Positions 52,467-61,709 of a DNA stretch of 64,000 nt are shown here, one piece after another. Each line of letters opens with the position of its first letter. Position 1 is the first letter of the stretch. Under the pieces are notes generated by a model, which was not told the origin of the DNA, made no database searches, and saw only the letters and a program-made list of their open reading frames with translations. The position numbers and the translations under genes were made by a program. Source of the DNA: Edaphobacter flagellatus (GTDB taxonomy: Bacteria > Acidobacteriota > Terriglobia > Terriglobales > Acidobacteriaceae); assembly GCF_025264665.1 (NCBI RefSeq), contig NZ_CP073697.1, forward strand, positions 2,294,001 to 2,358,000, written 5' to 3'.

Positions 52467-53840
52467 CTAGTTGTTCGGCATGAAGATCGCGTTGGCGCGT
52501 TGCAGTTCGGCTGCCGGGATATTGGGTGCAGTGACGGCCGGGGTGGCGATGGTTTTGGCGAGGTTGGTCGGCCATAGGGGATCGGCGGCGGCGATGGGGC
52601 CTAGGGGGACGTCAGCGATTTTGGTGTTCATGCTGGAGTTCATCGTGTCGATGAAGTAGTTCGCGACGACGGCGTATCCGGTGTTGGTGGGGTGGATGCC
52701 GTCGAGCGAGAAGAGGCCGCCGAGGAAGGTTGTGTTTCCGGTGAATCCGTTGACGGTGACGCCATTGGTCGAGATCTGGTTGAAGAGCGTGTTGATGTCG
52801 ACGAGTGTGGCGCCTGCGGCCTTGGCCTGGGCGGCGATGACCTGGTTGTAGGCGGCGACCTGCTGCTTGGCGGTGGCGGCCTCGGCGGCGGTGAGGACGC
52901 CTGCGTCGTTGAGCGGAGTCTTCTGCGTGCCGGCAAGGATGGCGGAGATCTGGGTGAGGCCGGCGGGCGTGACGTAGTCGCCTGCGGTGATGCCGAAGAG
53001 CGCGCTCAACGTCGCAACCGGTAGACGCGTTGCGGCGGAGTACTGCGCGAGCACGCCTGCGGCGGGTTGCAGGTAAGGCACCAGCGTGACGTCGGGAATG
53101 TTGCCGATGACGAGATGCGCAGGCGACTGCGTCATCAACTGCTGGATCATCGAGGTGTACTGGCTGGTGAAGTTGGCGGTCGAGGTCATGTTGGAGGGCG
53201 AGCCGGTGAGGGCGGCGACGAGCGCGTCGTTGTTGCCGATCCAGATGAAGATGGTGGTGGCCTGGGCTTTGAGGGCGAAGCCGAGCTGGGTGAGGATCTC
53301 GCCGTAGCCGAGTCCGGGATAGCCTAGGACGAGCTGATTGATCTGTTGCTGGCCGGGCGCTGGATTGACGAGAGCGACGGTCGAGAGCACATCGTTGACG
53401 AAGGCACCGGGGACGGCGAGGTCGGTGGGCTGGGCGGAGAAGTCGTCACGGCCGGTGGTGGTTCCGGAGGCCGTGGTGATGACGGGGGGAGGGCCGAGCG
53501 AGACGAGCTTCAGCACGTTGGGTGCGCCGGGATAGGCGATGAGCGGAAGCACGATCTTGAACGACGCCTGCGTTGCGACGAGCGGAGCCCAGCCGTGTAC
53601 CTGCTGCGTGTCGAGGAGCGAGCCACTCTGGTAGCCAGCGGTGAGCGAGTCGCCGAGGAAGACGGTGGTGGAGAAGTTGCCGACGTTCTTCTGCTGGGCG
53701 GCAAGGAGGGCTGCCGAAGGCGTGGTGGAGTTGCTGGAGCTTGAGCTGGAGCAGCCGGACAGCGTGACGAGCGTGGCGGCACAGGCTGTCAGAGAGACGA
53801 TTCGCAGAAAGGGGAGGACTGAACGAGCATTCATTTTCAT
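52467..53840 (-). CDS. SGNH/GDSL-family lipoprotein esterase
   Basis: A 457-residue lipoprotein with lipobox LSGC (C30) followed by a Ser-rich linker. The SGNH hydrolase fold shows block I FLGDSLTAG (nucleophile S65), block III WIGNNDAL and block V DGIHPTNTGYAVVA (Asp and His). A region of about 150 residues between the blocks is inserted relative to small GDSL enzymes. It would act as an esterase or deacetylase in the periplasm, perhaps on acylated polysaccharide. It stands alone between convergent and divergent neighbours. Confidence 0.88.
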   Translation of the reverse strand: MKMNARSVLPFLRIVSLTACAATLVTLSGCSSSSSSNSTTPSAALLAAQQKNVGNFSTTVFLGDSLTAGYQSGSLLDTQQVHGWAPLVATQASFKIVLPLIAYPGAPNVLKLVSLGPPPVITTASGTTTGRDDFSAQPTDLAVPGAFVNDVLSTVALVNPAPGQQQINQLVLGYPGLGYGEILTQLGFALKAQATTIFIWIGNNDALVAALTGSPSNMTSTANFTSQYTSMIQQLMTQSPAHLVIGNIPDVTLVPYLQPAAGVLAQYSAATRLPVATLSALFGITAGDYVTPAGLTQISAILAGTQKTPLNDAGVLTAAEAATAKQQVAAYNQVIAAQAKAAGATLVDINTLFNQISTNGVTVNGFTGNTTFLGGLFSLDGIHPTNTGYAVVANYFIDTMNSSMNTKIADVPLGPIAAADPLWPTNLAKTIATPAVTAPNIPAAELQRANAIFMPNN

Positions 53841-53966
53841 AGCGCCAGCTTTGTATCACACCGCGGGTACGGTGCGAAACAGGGTGTTGCGGCGACGCGG
53901 TAAGAGTTTTGAAAGACAATCCCCTGCGGAATTTCCACGCCTGCCGACGCCCGTAAGATAAGGACT

Positions 53967-55169
53967 GTGACCAACTGGGTGGAGATCTCCGCACGCAACC
54001 TGGAGACAAACTATAAGACGCTTACAGACGCGGCAGCGCCGGGCGTTACGGTGCTTGCCGTCGTGAAGGCGGATGCATATGGACATGGAGCGGATCTGTG
54101 CGCGCCGATTCTTGCGCGGGCCGGAGCGTCGTGGCTGGGCGTGACGGATGTTGCTGAGGGCATGGCGGTTCGTGCTGCGCTTGCGCAGGAGGCGATCGCC
54201 GCGGCGCGCCAGCCGCGCATTCTGGTGATGAGCGGCCTTGGGGAGGACGATGCATCCTCCGCAGCGGCCTATGGCCTGACGCCGGTGGTGTGGACGGAGC
54301 AGCAGCTTGGCTGGCTTGACGCTGTCGCTACGGGTTATGAGCAACTGGCGGTGCATCTGGAGATCGATACCGGCATGGCGCGGCAGGGTGTCGCTCCAGG
54401 AGCGGAGCTGGACGATGTGCTGCGTGCGCTGGCCGGTTCGAAGGCGCTTCGGCTTGAGGCGGTGATGACGCACTTTGCTTCGGCGGAGATTGCAGGCTCG
54501 AAGCAGACGGCTCGCCAGCAGCAGTTGTTTGAGCAGGCGCTCGAGCAGGTGGCGGCTGCGGGGCTGCGGCCTGCGTGCATTCATGCCGGGAATACGTCGG
54601 GCGTCGATAACGCCTCGGGCGAGGAGAGCTCGCTTGCGTGGCTGCGGCGCATCGCAGCGAAATATCAGACGCAGGCGATGGTGCGCACCGGCCTGGGGCT
54701 TTATGGCTATGCGCTTCCGGTGGAGCGCGAGGCAGGATTTGCAGGTACGGTGCAGGAGACGGTGCGTCCGTTGCTGAAACCGGTGATGACGTGGAAGGCG
54801 CGCGTGATTGGCGTGCGCGAGGTTCCTGCCGGGACGCAGATGGGCTACAACGGCACGTTTACGGCTGCGGCTGCAATGCGGCTGGCGCTGCTGCCGGTTG
54901 GTTATGCCGATGGCTTGCGCCGCGAGCTTTCGGCTGCGCAGCCGGGTGCAGGCGGCTGGGTGATCTTCAACGGACAACGTGTGCCGATTGTGGGCCGCGT
55001 CTCGATGAACCTGACGATTGTGGATGTCACGGCGTTGACGGATGTAGCCGTTGGTGATGAAGCGACTGTGCTGGGTGAAGGTGTGACGGCGGAGGATCAT
55101 GCGGCGCGGGCAGGCACGATCTCCTATGAGATCGTTTGCGGGGTGAAGGCGTCGCGGCGTCTGGTCTAA
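53967..55169 (+). CDS. alr: Alanine racemase
   Basis: A 400-residue PLP enzyme making D-alanine for peptidoglycan. The PLP lysine is K34 in VVKADAYGHGAD. The second catalytic residue, tyrosine, is in MGYNGTF; other conserved segments are LEIDTGMARQGV, HAGNTSG, RTGLGLYGY, PVGYADGLRR and VGRVSMNLTIVDVT. The length is slightly above the usual 360-380 residues. The start is GTG 53967 with AAGGA nearby; TAAGAT lies seven bases upstream, so a very short leader is possible. It is cytosolic and monocistronic. Confidence 0.95.
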   Translation: MTNWVEISARNLETNYKTLTDAAAPGVTVLAVVKADAYGHGADLCAPILARAGASWLGVTDVAEGMAVRAALAQEAIAAARQPRILVMSGLGEDDASSAAAYGLTPVVWTEQQLGWLDAVATGYEQLAVHLEIDTGMARQGVAPGAELDDVLRALAGSKALRLEAVMTHFASAEIAGSKQTARQQQLFEQALEQVAAAGLRPACIHAGNTSGVDNASGEESSLAWLRRIAAKYQTQAMVRTGLGLYGYALPVEREAGFAGTVQETVRPLLKPVMTWKARVIGVREVPAGTQMGYNGTFTAAAAMRLALLPVGYADGLRRELSAAQPGAGGWVIFNGQRVPIVGRVSMNLTIVDVTALTDVAVGDEATVLGEGVTAEDHAARAGTISYEIVCGVKASRRLV

Positions 55170-55567
55170 ATGGCAGATCGCATCGACATACGACTGTCTC
55201 TAAAAACAGTGCCATCCTGAGCGAATGGCGTACGGATGGCTTCCCCAGGGACATTGGTTGCAAAAGGCAAATGCAGATCCTTTGACTCCGTTCGCCGCAA
55301 AAAGCGCGGCAAACTTCGCCCAGGATGACACTCCTCATTTGATCCCGCTGAAATTAACGACACGGATGCAAAATGCGGGGGTTCCTCGACTCGCCTTCGG
55401 CTCGCTCGGAATGACACTTCAACAGGGTGAGTCGTGGATTCTGTTCGCGGTTGTGCTTACAAAGGTTTCAGTGATGTGGGGAAGCGGTGGAAGGGGGAAG
55501 CGAATATGAGCCTTCGCAATCATCGTACAGCTAACAATCACTGACAACCGAGCACGACACCGGAGAG
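55170..55567. other. Intergenic region of 398 bases with small inverted-repeat element
   Basis: No supported gene. The left part holds the 119-base inverted-repeat element (55211-55329). A second segment ending TCGCTCGGAATGACAC (about 55406-55421) looks like the right end of another such element. The rest shows nothing I can support. Confidence 0.5.
55211..55329. repeat. Small inverted-repeat (MITE/REPIN-like) element
   Basis: Ends GCCATCCTGAGCGA (55211-55224) and TCGCCCAGGATGAC (55316-55329) are inverted repeats matching at 12 of 14 positions, 119 bases overall. No open reading frame inside. Similar CATTCTGAGCG sequence occurs at 5367. No target-site duplication was found by eye. Confidence 0.55.
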
Positions 55568-56812
55568 CTAGAGATCGGGGTTCTCGCGGAGCAGGCGTTT
55601 GAGGATGACGTCCATCGAGCCGCCCTGCACGACGATGGAGAAGAGCACGACGGAGTAGGTGGCGACGAGCATCCAGGTACGTCCTTCGCTGTGCGGCACG
55701 GAGAGGGCGAGCGCGAGGGACAGGCCTCCGCGCAGGCCGCCCCAGCTGAGGATGCGGATGGAGCTTTTGTAGCCGGGCTGGAAGAGGCGCAGCAGACGGA
55801 TCAAGGCGGCGACGACGGCGAGGCGCACCAGCGATACGGTCACGATGGCAACGGCTCCGGCGCGCAGCGGGACGCGCGAGAAGGGGATGGCGAGAATTTC
55901 GAAGCCGAGCAGGACGAAGAGCACGGCGTTCTGCACCTCGTCGATGACCTCCCAGAAAGTATCGATGCTTTCATGCGCGATGGCGACGTGCGGATGGCCG
56001 AGGTTGAAGCGGCGCAGCGCGATGCCTGCGGCCACCGCGGTGAGCGGCGCGGAGATGTGCCAGTGTTCGGCCAGTGCGTAGCTGCCGGTGGCGAGAGCGA
56101 TGGTGAGCAGGATCTCGACCTGATAGGCGTCGGTCCAGCGCATCAGTTGTGAGGTGATCCAGGCGAGGATGAGGCCGAGTGCGAGTCCGCCGCCTGCCTC
56201 GAACATCAGCTCGAGGAGAAAGTGCGCAGGGGTGGGGGCGGCTCCGCGGGTGGCGGCGAGCAGAGCGAGGAAGATGACGGCGCCGACGCCGTCGTTGAAG
56301 AGCGACTCGCCGGCGAGCTGTGCCTGGATATTTTTTGGCACGCCGACGCGCTTGAGCATCTCGAGCACGGCGATGGGATCGGTGGGCGAGATGAGCGCGC
56401 CGAAGAGGAGGCACTCCAGCCAGCTGGCATGCAGGCCCAGCAGCGAGAGCAGCCAGAACATGAGCGCGGCGGTGAGCACGGTGGAGAGCGCTGTTCCGGC
56501 GACGGAAAGGATGGCGACGGCGAGGCGCTGTTCGATCAGCGATTCGAGGTCGAGCAGGAAGGCTCCGGCGAAGAGCAGCACGGAGAGCATGCCGTGCAGG
56601 ATGAGGCTCTCGAAGTTGATGGCTCCGACGAGCACGCTGGCCCAGGGCTTCATCTGCGGGAAGAAGTGGCTGGCTCCCAGCAGCGCCAGCGACGCGATGA
56701 CGGTGAGCAGCATGGTGCCGATGGTGAGCGGCAGACGAAAGAGCCTGCGGCTGAGCCAGCCGAACAGTGCGGCGGTGGTCACCATCAGGCTGAAGAGCTC
56801 AAGCGTGGTCAT
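55568..56812 (-). CDS. CPA1 family Na+/H+ antiporter
   Basis: A 414-residue integral membrane protein with about 12 transmembrane helices, of the monovalent cation:proton antiporter 1 family. Conserved elements are the unwound helix SPTDPIAVLEMLKRVGVP (about 140-157), the ion-binding ESLFNDGVGAVIF (about 169-181) with its Asn-Asp pair, and WGGLRGGLSLALALSVP near the C-terminus. It lacks the long cytoplasmic regulatory tail of some CPA1 members. It would exchange Na+ or K+ for protons in pH and salt homeostasis. Divergent from the small gene at 56902. Confidence 0.93.
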   Translation of the reverse strand: MTTLELFSLMVTTAALFGWLSRRLFRLPLTIGTMLLTVIASLALLGASHFFPQMKPWASVLVGAINFESLILHGMLSVLLFAGAFLLDLESLIEQRLAVAILSVAGTALSTVLTAALMFWLLSLLGLHASWLECLLFGALISPTDPIAVLEMLKRVGVPKNIQAQLAGESLFNDGVGAVIFLALLAATRGAAPTPAHFLLELMFEAGGGLALGLILAWITSQLMRWTDAYQVEILLTIALATGSYALAEHWHISAPLTAVAAGIALRRFNLGHPHVAIAHESIDTFWEVIDEVQNAVLFVLLGFEILAIPFSRVPLRAGAVAIVTVSLVRLAVVAALIRLLRLFQPGYKSSIRILSWGGLRGGLSLALALSVPHSEGRTWMLVATYSVVLFSIVVQGGSMDVILKRLLRENPDL

Positions 56813-56901
56813 CGGTGTTTCCAGTGTATCGAGCGCGAATTTGCGCGCGCTATGCGCAGGCGATTAACATCGAGGCTGAACCAGAAACGAGAGGGCTTTC
56901 C

Positions 56902-57114
56902 ATGGAAACAACCAACGCTGCGCGCCGGTCTGAGGACATTGCGCTTGACCTGCTGAAGTTTATCGCGGCGCACGCCAATGTGGCCGGTAAGGCTGCGGGC
57001 TCGACCACGGGCTTTGCTGTTGCACCCTCCAGCAAGCCGGAAGATCAGGTGGCTCATCTGCTTGAGCTGTATGCACGCTGCCGCGAGGCGGTGGAAGCAC
57101 CATCGAGTAAGTGA
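56902..57114 (+). CDS. Small hypothetical protein, 70 aa, coupled to the Gfo/Idh gene
   Basis: I do not recognise this protein. It begins METTNAARRSEDIALDLLKF and has a second helical segment KPEDQVAHLLELYARCREAV; the middle is Gly/Ala/Thr-rich (GKAAGSTTGFAV). It looks like a small two-helix soluble protein, perhaps a binding partner. GAGAGGG six bases before ATG 56902 is a good ribosome binding site. Its stop codon overlaps the next start in GTGA, so it is translationally coupled to the oxidoreductase. Confidence 0.65.
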   Translation: METTNAARRSEDIALDLLKFIAAHANVAGKAAGSTTGFAVAPSSKPEDQVAHLLELYARCREAVEAPSSK

Positions 57115-58160
57115 GCCAGACGACTCCACTCCGCATTCTTGTCGCAGGAGCAGGCGCCTTTGGACGCAATCACCTTCGTGTGTATCGCGAGCTGGAGGAG
57201 GCCGGGCATCCGGTGCGTCTTGTTGCGGTTGTCGATGCGGACGCGAAGGCGGCTGCCGAGGCAGCGGCGAAGTTCGGCGTGCCGGGCTTCGGGTCGATAG
57301 CGGAGGCGCTTGCGGCGACCGAGGTGGATGCAGCTTCCGTATGCGTGCCGACAGTGCATCATCGCGCGATCGCGGAAGAGCTGCTGGCAGCGGGCGTCGA
57401 TGTGCTGATCGAGAAGCCGATTGCGCCGAGCCTGGAAGACGCTGACAGCATTCTGGCGCTTGCGGCGAAACATGCGCGCATCGTGCAGGTGGGTCATCTG
57501 GAGCGCTTCAATCCGGCGGTGACGGCAGCGCGGAAGGTGCTGAACCGGCCGATGTTTTTTGAGTCGCACCGGCTGAGCATTTTTACGCCGCGGTCGCTGG
57601 ACGTGGATGTCGTGCTGGACCTGATGATCCACGATCTCGACATTGTGCTGTCGCTGGTGGCGTCGCCTGTGCGCGAGGTGCGCGCGGTGGGACTGCCGGT
57701 GCTTTCGCCGAAGGTGGATATTGCGAATGTGCGGGTCGAGTTCGAGTCGGGCTGCGTGGCGAACTTTACGGCGAGCCGCGTTTCGACGGAACGGGTGCGC
57801 AAGCTGCGGTTCTTTCAGCCGCATCAGTATCTTTCGATCGACTTTGCGCGGCAGGACCTGCTGATGATCGACGTCACCGTTGCCGCCGGCATGGACATGG
57901 CGAAGCTGGCGGCGATGGCGCAGATGTTGCAGGCAGCTCAGGCTGCGAGCGGACACCCTTCGGCCGGGCTCTCGCTGAAGAAGGTTCCGGTGGAACCGGG
58001 TGAGCCGCTGCGGCTGGAGATTGCGTCGTTCCTGGATGCGGTGCGGACGCGATCGACGCCGGTGGTTTCGGGCGAAGATGGGCGTGCGGCGCTGAAGCTG
58101 GCGCTGGAGATCAATGCGGCGATTGCGGCTCATGCGGAGCGGGCCGGGCTGAAGATTTAG
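57111..58160 (+). CDS. Gfo/Idh/MocA family NAD(P)-dependent oxidoreductase
   Basis: A 349-residue sugar-type oxidoreductase. The N-terminal Rossmann fold starts ILVAGAGAFGRNHLRVYREL. The family Lys-Pro motif is LIEKPIAPSLEDAD, and the catalytic-domain landmark is VVLDLMIHDLDIVLSLV. HDLDIVL-type sequences occur in the UDP-GlcNAc 3-oxidoreductase (GnnA) subgroup, so a role in making amino-sugar precursors for lipid A or surface glycans is possible but unproven. Start GTG 57111 overlaps the preceding small gene. No lpx gene is adjacent here. It converges on the MFS gene four bases away. Confidence 0.87.
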   Translation: MSQTTPLRILVAGAGAFGRNHLRVYRELEEAGHPVRLVAVVDADAKAAAEAAAKFGVPGFGSIAEALAATEVDAASVCVPTVHHRAIAEELLAAGVDVLIEKPIAPSLEDADSILALAAKHARIVQVGHLERFNPAVTAARKVLNRPMFFESHRLSIFTPRSLDVDVVLDLMIHDLDIVLSLVASPVREVRAVGLPVLSPKVDIANVRVEFESGCVANFTASRVSTERVRKLRFFQPHQYLSIDFARQDLLMIDVTVAAGMDMAKLAAMAQMLQAAQAASGHPSAGLSLKKVPVEPGEPLRLEIASFLDAVRTRSTPVVSGEDGRAALKLALEINAAIAAHAERAGLKI

Positions 58161-58164
58161 TTCT

Positions 58165-59781
58165 TTATCGGGCTGCCATCTCGGCTTCGGTTTCTGTGAC
58201 TTGTGTCGTTGCGGGTTTGGCGGCGGCCTTCTTTGCCGATGGCGTCTTGCGGGCGATCAGGAAGAACCATGCAAAAGGTGTGAGCAGGAGAGAGACCCAG
58301 AGCAGAAGGCGGAAGCAGTCGGTGTAGGTGAGCATGGTTGCCTGCCGGTTGAGCTGTTCGTTGAGATAGCCGAGAGCGCGTGCGAGGGCGGTTGTGGGGG
58401 AGTCGCCGCCGTGAGCGTGCAGTTGTGCCGTGGTGGATGTCACGGCGTTGCGCACGCATGGTGAGGACGGGGTGAGGCTGGCCGCGAGGTAGGTGCGGTG
58501 GAGCTGCACGCGACGCACGAGCATGGTGTTCACAACGGAAATGCCGATGGCGGAGCCAAGATTGCGAAAGAGTCCGTAGAGCGAGGCCGCGGCGTCGTTT
58601 TTGCCGGAGCGCAGCTGCGAGTAGGCGAGAACGCTGATGGGTGTGAGGAAGAGAGCGACGCCGGTGCTTTCGAGGATGCGCAGACGGACGATGGTGCGGT
58701 AGTCGATGTCGAGCGAGATGCGGCTCATGAGGAAGAACGCCGTGCTGGTGACGAGCAGGCCGGTGAAGATGAGCAGGCGAAGGTCGACGCGGCGCATGAG
58801 CCAGGTGGTGAGAGGAAGAAAGAGCAGCAGGACAAAGGAGCCGGGCGAGAGGACGAGTCCGCTGTCGGTGGCGGTGTAGCCGAGCATACTGTGGGTGAAC
58901 TCCGGCAGGAGCGCGGTGCTGGCGTAGCGGGCGAAGTAGGTGAAGAAGATGAGGATGTTGGCGAGCAGGAAGTTGCGGTCGGCGAGCAGGCGGAGCTGAA
59001 GGATGGGGTGTTGCGCGCGGCGCAGCTCGTAATAGATGAGCAGGATGAGCGCGGCGACGGAGACAATGGCGCTGGTGGTGATGGCGGGTGAGGCGAACCA
59101 GTCGGAGCGCTCGCCGCGGTCGAGGACGTATTCGAGGCAGCCGAGGCCGAGGGCGATTCCGGCGAGGCCGGGGTAGTCGATGGAGTCGCGCTGCGATTGT
59201 GTGGGTGGCGAATTGGGCTGGAGACGCCGGTTGAGAAGCCAGGCGGCGATGCCGAAGGGGATGTTGAGGAAGAAGATCCAGCGCCAGCCGTAGTTGTCGC
59301 TGAGCCAGCCGCCGAGGATAGGGCCGAGGGTGGGGGCGAGGACGATGACGACGGAGTAGAGGGTGAAGGCGGAGGCGATGCGCTCCTTTGGAAAGACATC
59401 GGCGAGGATGGCCTGGGTGGTGGGTTGCAGGCCGCCGCCGCCGAGTCCTTGCAGGACGCGGAAGACGATGAGCATGGGGAGATTCGGCGCGATGGCGCAG
59501 AGGAAGGAGCTGAGGGTGAACAGGACGATGGAGATGAGGTAGAAGCGCTTGCGTCCGATGCGGTGGGAGATCCAGCCGCTGGCGGGCAGGACGATGGCGT
59601 TGGCGACGAGGTAGGAGGTGAGCACCCAGACGGATTCGTCGAGCGAGGAGGAGAGGTTGCCGGCGATGTAAGGCAGGGCGACGTTGGCGATGGAGGTGTC
59701 GAGCACCTCCATGAACGGCGCGATGATGACGGCGGCGGCGATGAGCCAGATGTTGTGCCGGGTTGGGGTGGATGCGGACAA
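58165..59781 (-). CDS. DHA2 family (EmrB/QacA-type) multidrug efflux MFS transporter
   Basis: A 538-residue transporter with 14 predicted transmembrane helices, pumping drugs or metabolites out using the proton gradient. The DHA2 start motif is PFMEVLDTSIANVALPYIAG; motif A is SHRIGRKRFY and motif C is APTLGPILGGWLSDNYGWRW. A loop with two cysteines (SPCVRNAV, then TDCFRLLL) precedes the last helices. It lies head-to-head with an AraC regulator 45 bases away, which probably controls it. No membrane-fusion protein (EmrA) is adjacent. Confidence 0.93.
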   Translation of the reverse strand: MSASTPTRHNIWLIAAAVIIAPFMEVLDTSIANVALPYIAGNLSSSLDESVWVLTSYLVANAIVLPASGWISHRIGRKRFYLISIVLFTLSSFLCAIAPNLPMLIVFRVLQGLGGGGLQPTTQAILADVFPKERIASAFTLYSVVIVLAPTLGPILGGWLSDNYGWRWIFFLNIPFGIAAWLLNRRLQPNSPPTQSQRDSIDYPGLAGIALGLGCLEYVLDRGERSDWFASPAITTSAIVSVAALILLIYYELRRAQHPILQLRLLADRNFLLANILIFFTYFARYASTALLPEFTHSMLGYTATDSGLVLSPGSFVLLLFLPLTTWLMRRVDLRLLIFTGLLVTSTAFFLMSRISLDIDYRTIVRLRILESTGVALFLTPISVLAYSQLRSGKNDAAASLYGLFRNLGSAIGISVVNTMLVRRVQLHRTYLAASLTPSSPCVRNAVTSTTAQLHAHGGDSPTTALARALGYLNEQLNRQATMLTYTDCFRLLLWVSLLLTPFAWFFLIARKTPSAKKAAAKPATTQVTETEAEMAAR

Positions 59782-59826
59782 GCCTGACTCCTCGGTATAG
59801 TGAGGCTAGGTTGTCTTGATTGCGAT

Positions 59827-60651
59827 ATGCAGACAGAAGCTATCGAAAAACCGACAAAGGGAACGATTCGCGAGATCGACTGGAGGACAGATGCGACCCT
59901 GCGCACCTGTCTTGAGGTGGACCGTCCGGTTGCGGTGCTGGGGTACGACTATGCGGCGGGAGATCGCGTGCCGATGCATGAGCACGAGAAGGCCCAGCTG
60001 ATCTACGCCATCGAAGGGACGATGACGGTGACGGCGGCAGAGGGACGGTGGGTGCTGCTGCCGACGCGGGCGGTGTGGGTTCCGGCGAGGATGCGGCATG
60101 CGATCCAGATGCGGAGCGCGCTGCGGATGCGCACGGTGTACTTCGACGGGACGGTGACACCACCGGCGGAGGGATGCGCGGCGATGGGGGTGTCTCCGCT
60201 GCTGCGGGAGCTGATTGTGAGCATGCAGGCGGAGCCGATGCGTTATGCGGCAGGCAGCCGCGCGGAGCATATCGCCTCTTTGATCAGCGATGAACTGCGG
60301 CAGATTCCTGTGCTGCCGCTGCATCTGCCTTCACCAAAGGATGCACGGCTACGCAGAGTATGCGAGGCGATGCAACGGAGGCCGGGTATCGCCGATGGCG
60401 TGGAGGTATGGGCGGCGCGGGCAGAGATGAGCGGACGCACGCTGGCGCGGCTGTTTCGCAGCGAGCTGGGCATGAGCTTTCAGGAGTGGCGGCAGCAGCT
60501 CCTGCTGCTGGAGGCGCAGGTGCGGCTGGCGCAGGGTCAGGGCAGCCTGCGGATTGCGCGGAACCTGGGGTATGACAGCCATGCGGCGTTCTGCGCCATG
60601 TTTCGCAGGGTGCTGGGAGTTTCGCCTTCGGAGTTTCAGCGGCTGGGCTGA
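59827..60651 (+). CDS. AraC family regulator with N-terminal cupin
   Basis: A 274-residue regulator. The N-terminal cupin (about 35-110) holds the motif PMHEHEKAQLIYAIEGTMTV. The C-terminal double helix-turn-helix includes AARAEMSGRTLARLFRSELG, FQEWRQQLLL and RIARNLGYDSHAAFCAMFRR. ATG 59827 is chosen over a GTG nine codons upstream because the product then matches the family N-terminus. TATAGT at 59796-59801 may be its -10. It probably activates or represses the divergent DHA2 pump in response to a ligand of the cupin. Confidence 0.9.
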   Translation: MQTEAIEKPTKGTIREIDWRTDATLRTCLEVDRPVAVLGYDYAAGDRVPMHEHEKAQLIYAIEGTMTVTAAEGRWVLLPTRAVWVPARMRHAIQMRSALRMRTVYFDGTVTPPAEGCAAMGVSPLLRELIVSMQAEPMRYAAGSRAEHIASLISDELRQIPVLPLHLPSPKDARLRRVCEAMQRRPGIADGVEVWAARAEMSGRTLARLFRSELGMSFQEWRQQLLLLEAQVRLAQGQGSLRIARNLGYDSHAAFCAMFRRVLGVSPSEFQRLG

Positions 60652-60698
60652 GGCGCAGGGCTTGACGTCAGCGCGAGGGGCCTCGTATCGGACGATGG

Positions 60699-61592
60699 CT
60701 ACTTGAGCGTTTCGACGTTGATCCCTTCGGGGATTTTCAGCTCGAACTGGTCGTCGTCCATGTGGGCGTTGAGGGTGAGCTTGGTGATGTTGACGGTCAG
60801 CGAGTAGTGGTCGCGGGGGCGCTCGATGATGATGTTCGACGGGAAAGGGATGGTGCTGTTGGGGCCGTAGTAGTGGTAGTTGCTGTAGTAGGCCTTGGTG
60901 ATGACCTTGCCGTCGGCGTCGTAGATGTCCTGCTGGTAGGGCAGCAGGTCGATGGAGTTGATGTGAATGACGCGCAGGGTGCGGACGGTGGTGCCTTCGG
61001 GCCGGGCGAGGATCTGGACGGCGTAGGCGGGCTCTTCGATGAGGTCCTTCTTCTTTTTGCCGGACTCGATGACGCGGATATCGGTGGTCATCGACATGAT
61101 CTGGTCCTTCTCGGGACCCTGGATGAACATGGAGTCGAAGATGACGTCGGGACGGAGGTTCTCGAGGCCGTTTTTGGAGGTGGTAGTGAGCTTGTTGGAG
61201 CCGACGATGGCGCGGTGGCGCGGCGGGATGAGCAGCTTGAAGTTGCTGCCGTCGGAGACCATGTCGAGGGCCTGGGTGCGGACGACGGGAACGAGCAGCA
61301 GGACCCGCAGGAACTCCGGCTTACGCATGAGGATGTAGCCGGCGAAGTTGAGGGACTGGGTCTCCTTGCCCTGCAGGCCGCCGCCGGTGGTGGCGGAGAT
61401 TTCGACCGAGGCGTTGAAGGTGTCGAGGGAGTTGTAGCGGGTGTTGATCTGCTGCGCCATCGATTCGACGGAGGTGCTCATGATAACGTCGGCGACGCGT
61501 GTTTTGGGGACGGTGCGGGTGTGGCTAAGACAGCCAGTCAGCGAGGGAAGTGTGGCGAGAGTCCCCACCGCCAACGCTAGTCGAATCTTCAT
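60699..61592 (-). CDS. DUF4292 lipoprotein
   Basis: A 297-residue lipoprotein (lipobox LTGC at C21) of the DUF4292 group, which resembles LolA/LolB lipoprotein-carrier folds. Motifs are LDTFNASVEISATTGGGLQG, MRKPEFLRVLLLVPVVRTQA, MVSDGSNFKLLIPPRHRAIV and PFPSNIIIERPRDHYSLTVN. It may carry or insert lipids or lipoproteins at the outer membrane. The ATG at 61592 is adopted; a GTG two codons earlier is possible. It lies downstream of mltG in the same direction, 117 bases away. Confidence 0.83.
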   Translation of the reverse strand: MKIRLALAVGTLATLPSLTGCLSHTRTVPKTRVADVIMSTSVESMAQQINTRYNSLDTFNASVEISATTGGGLQGKETQSLNFAGYILMRKPEFLRVLLLVPVVRTQALDMVSDGSNFKLLIPPRHRAIVGSNKLTTTSKNGLENLRPDVIFDSMFIQGPEKDQIMSMTTDIRVIESGKKKKDLIEEPAYAVQILARPEGTTVRTLRVIHINSIDLLPYQQDIYDADGKVITKAYYSNYHYYGPNSTIPFPSNIIIERPRDHYSLTVNITKLTLNAHMDDDQFELKIPEGINVETLK

Positions 61593-61709
61593 GTGCACGA
61601 AGGTCTAGTATATCCGTCTGGTATCTGAAACTGAGGCTGCATCAGGTATAGATGTGACGAATGCCCCAGGGGTTCCAATAAAAGCACACCACGTGTTCAT
61701 TGTTTGTAA

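Noticed and set aside
53856..55100. Minus-strand open frame of 414 codons
   Set aside because: Opposite strand of alr, which has all catalytic residues. This frame is an Arg/His-rich shadow.
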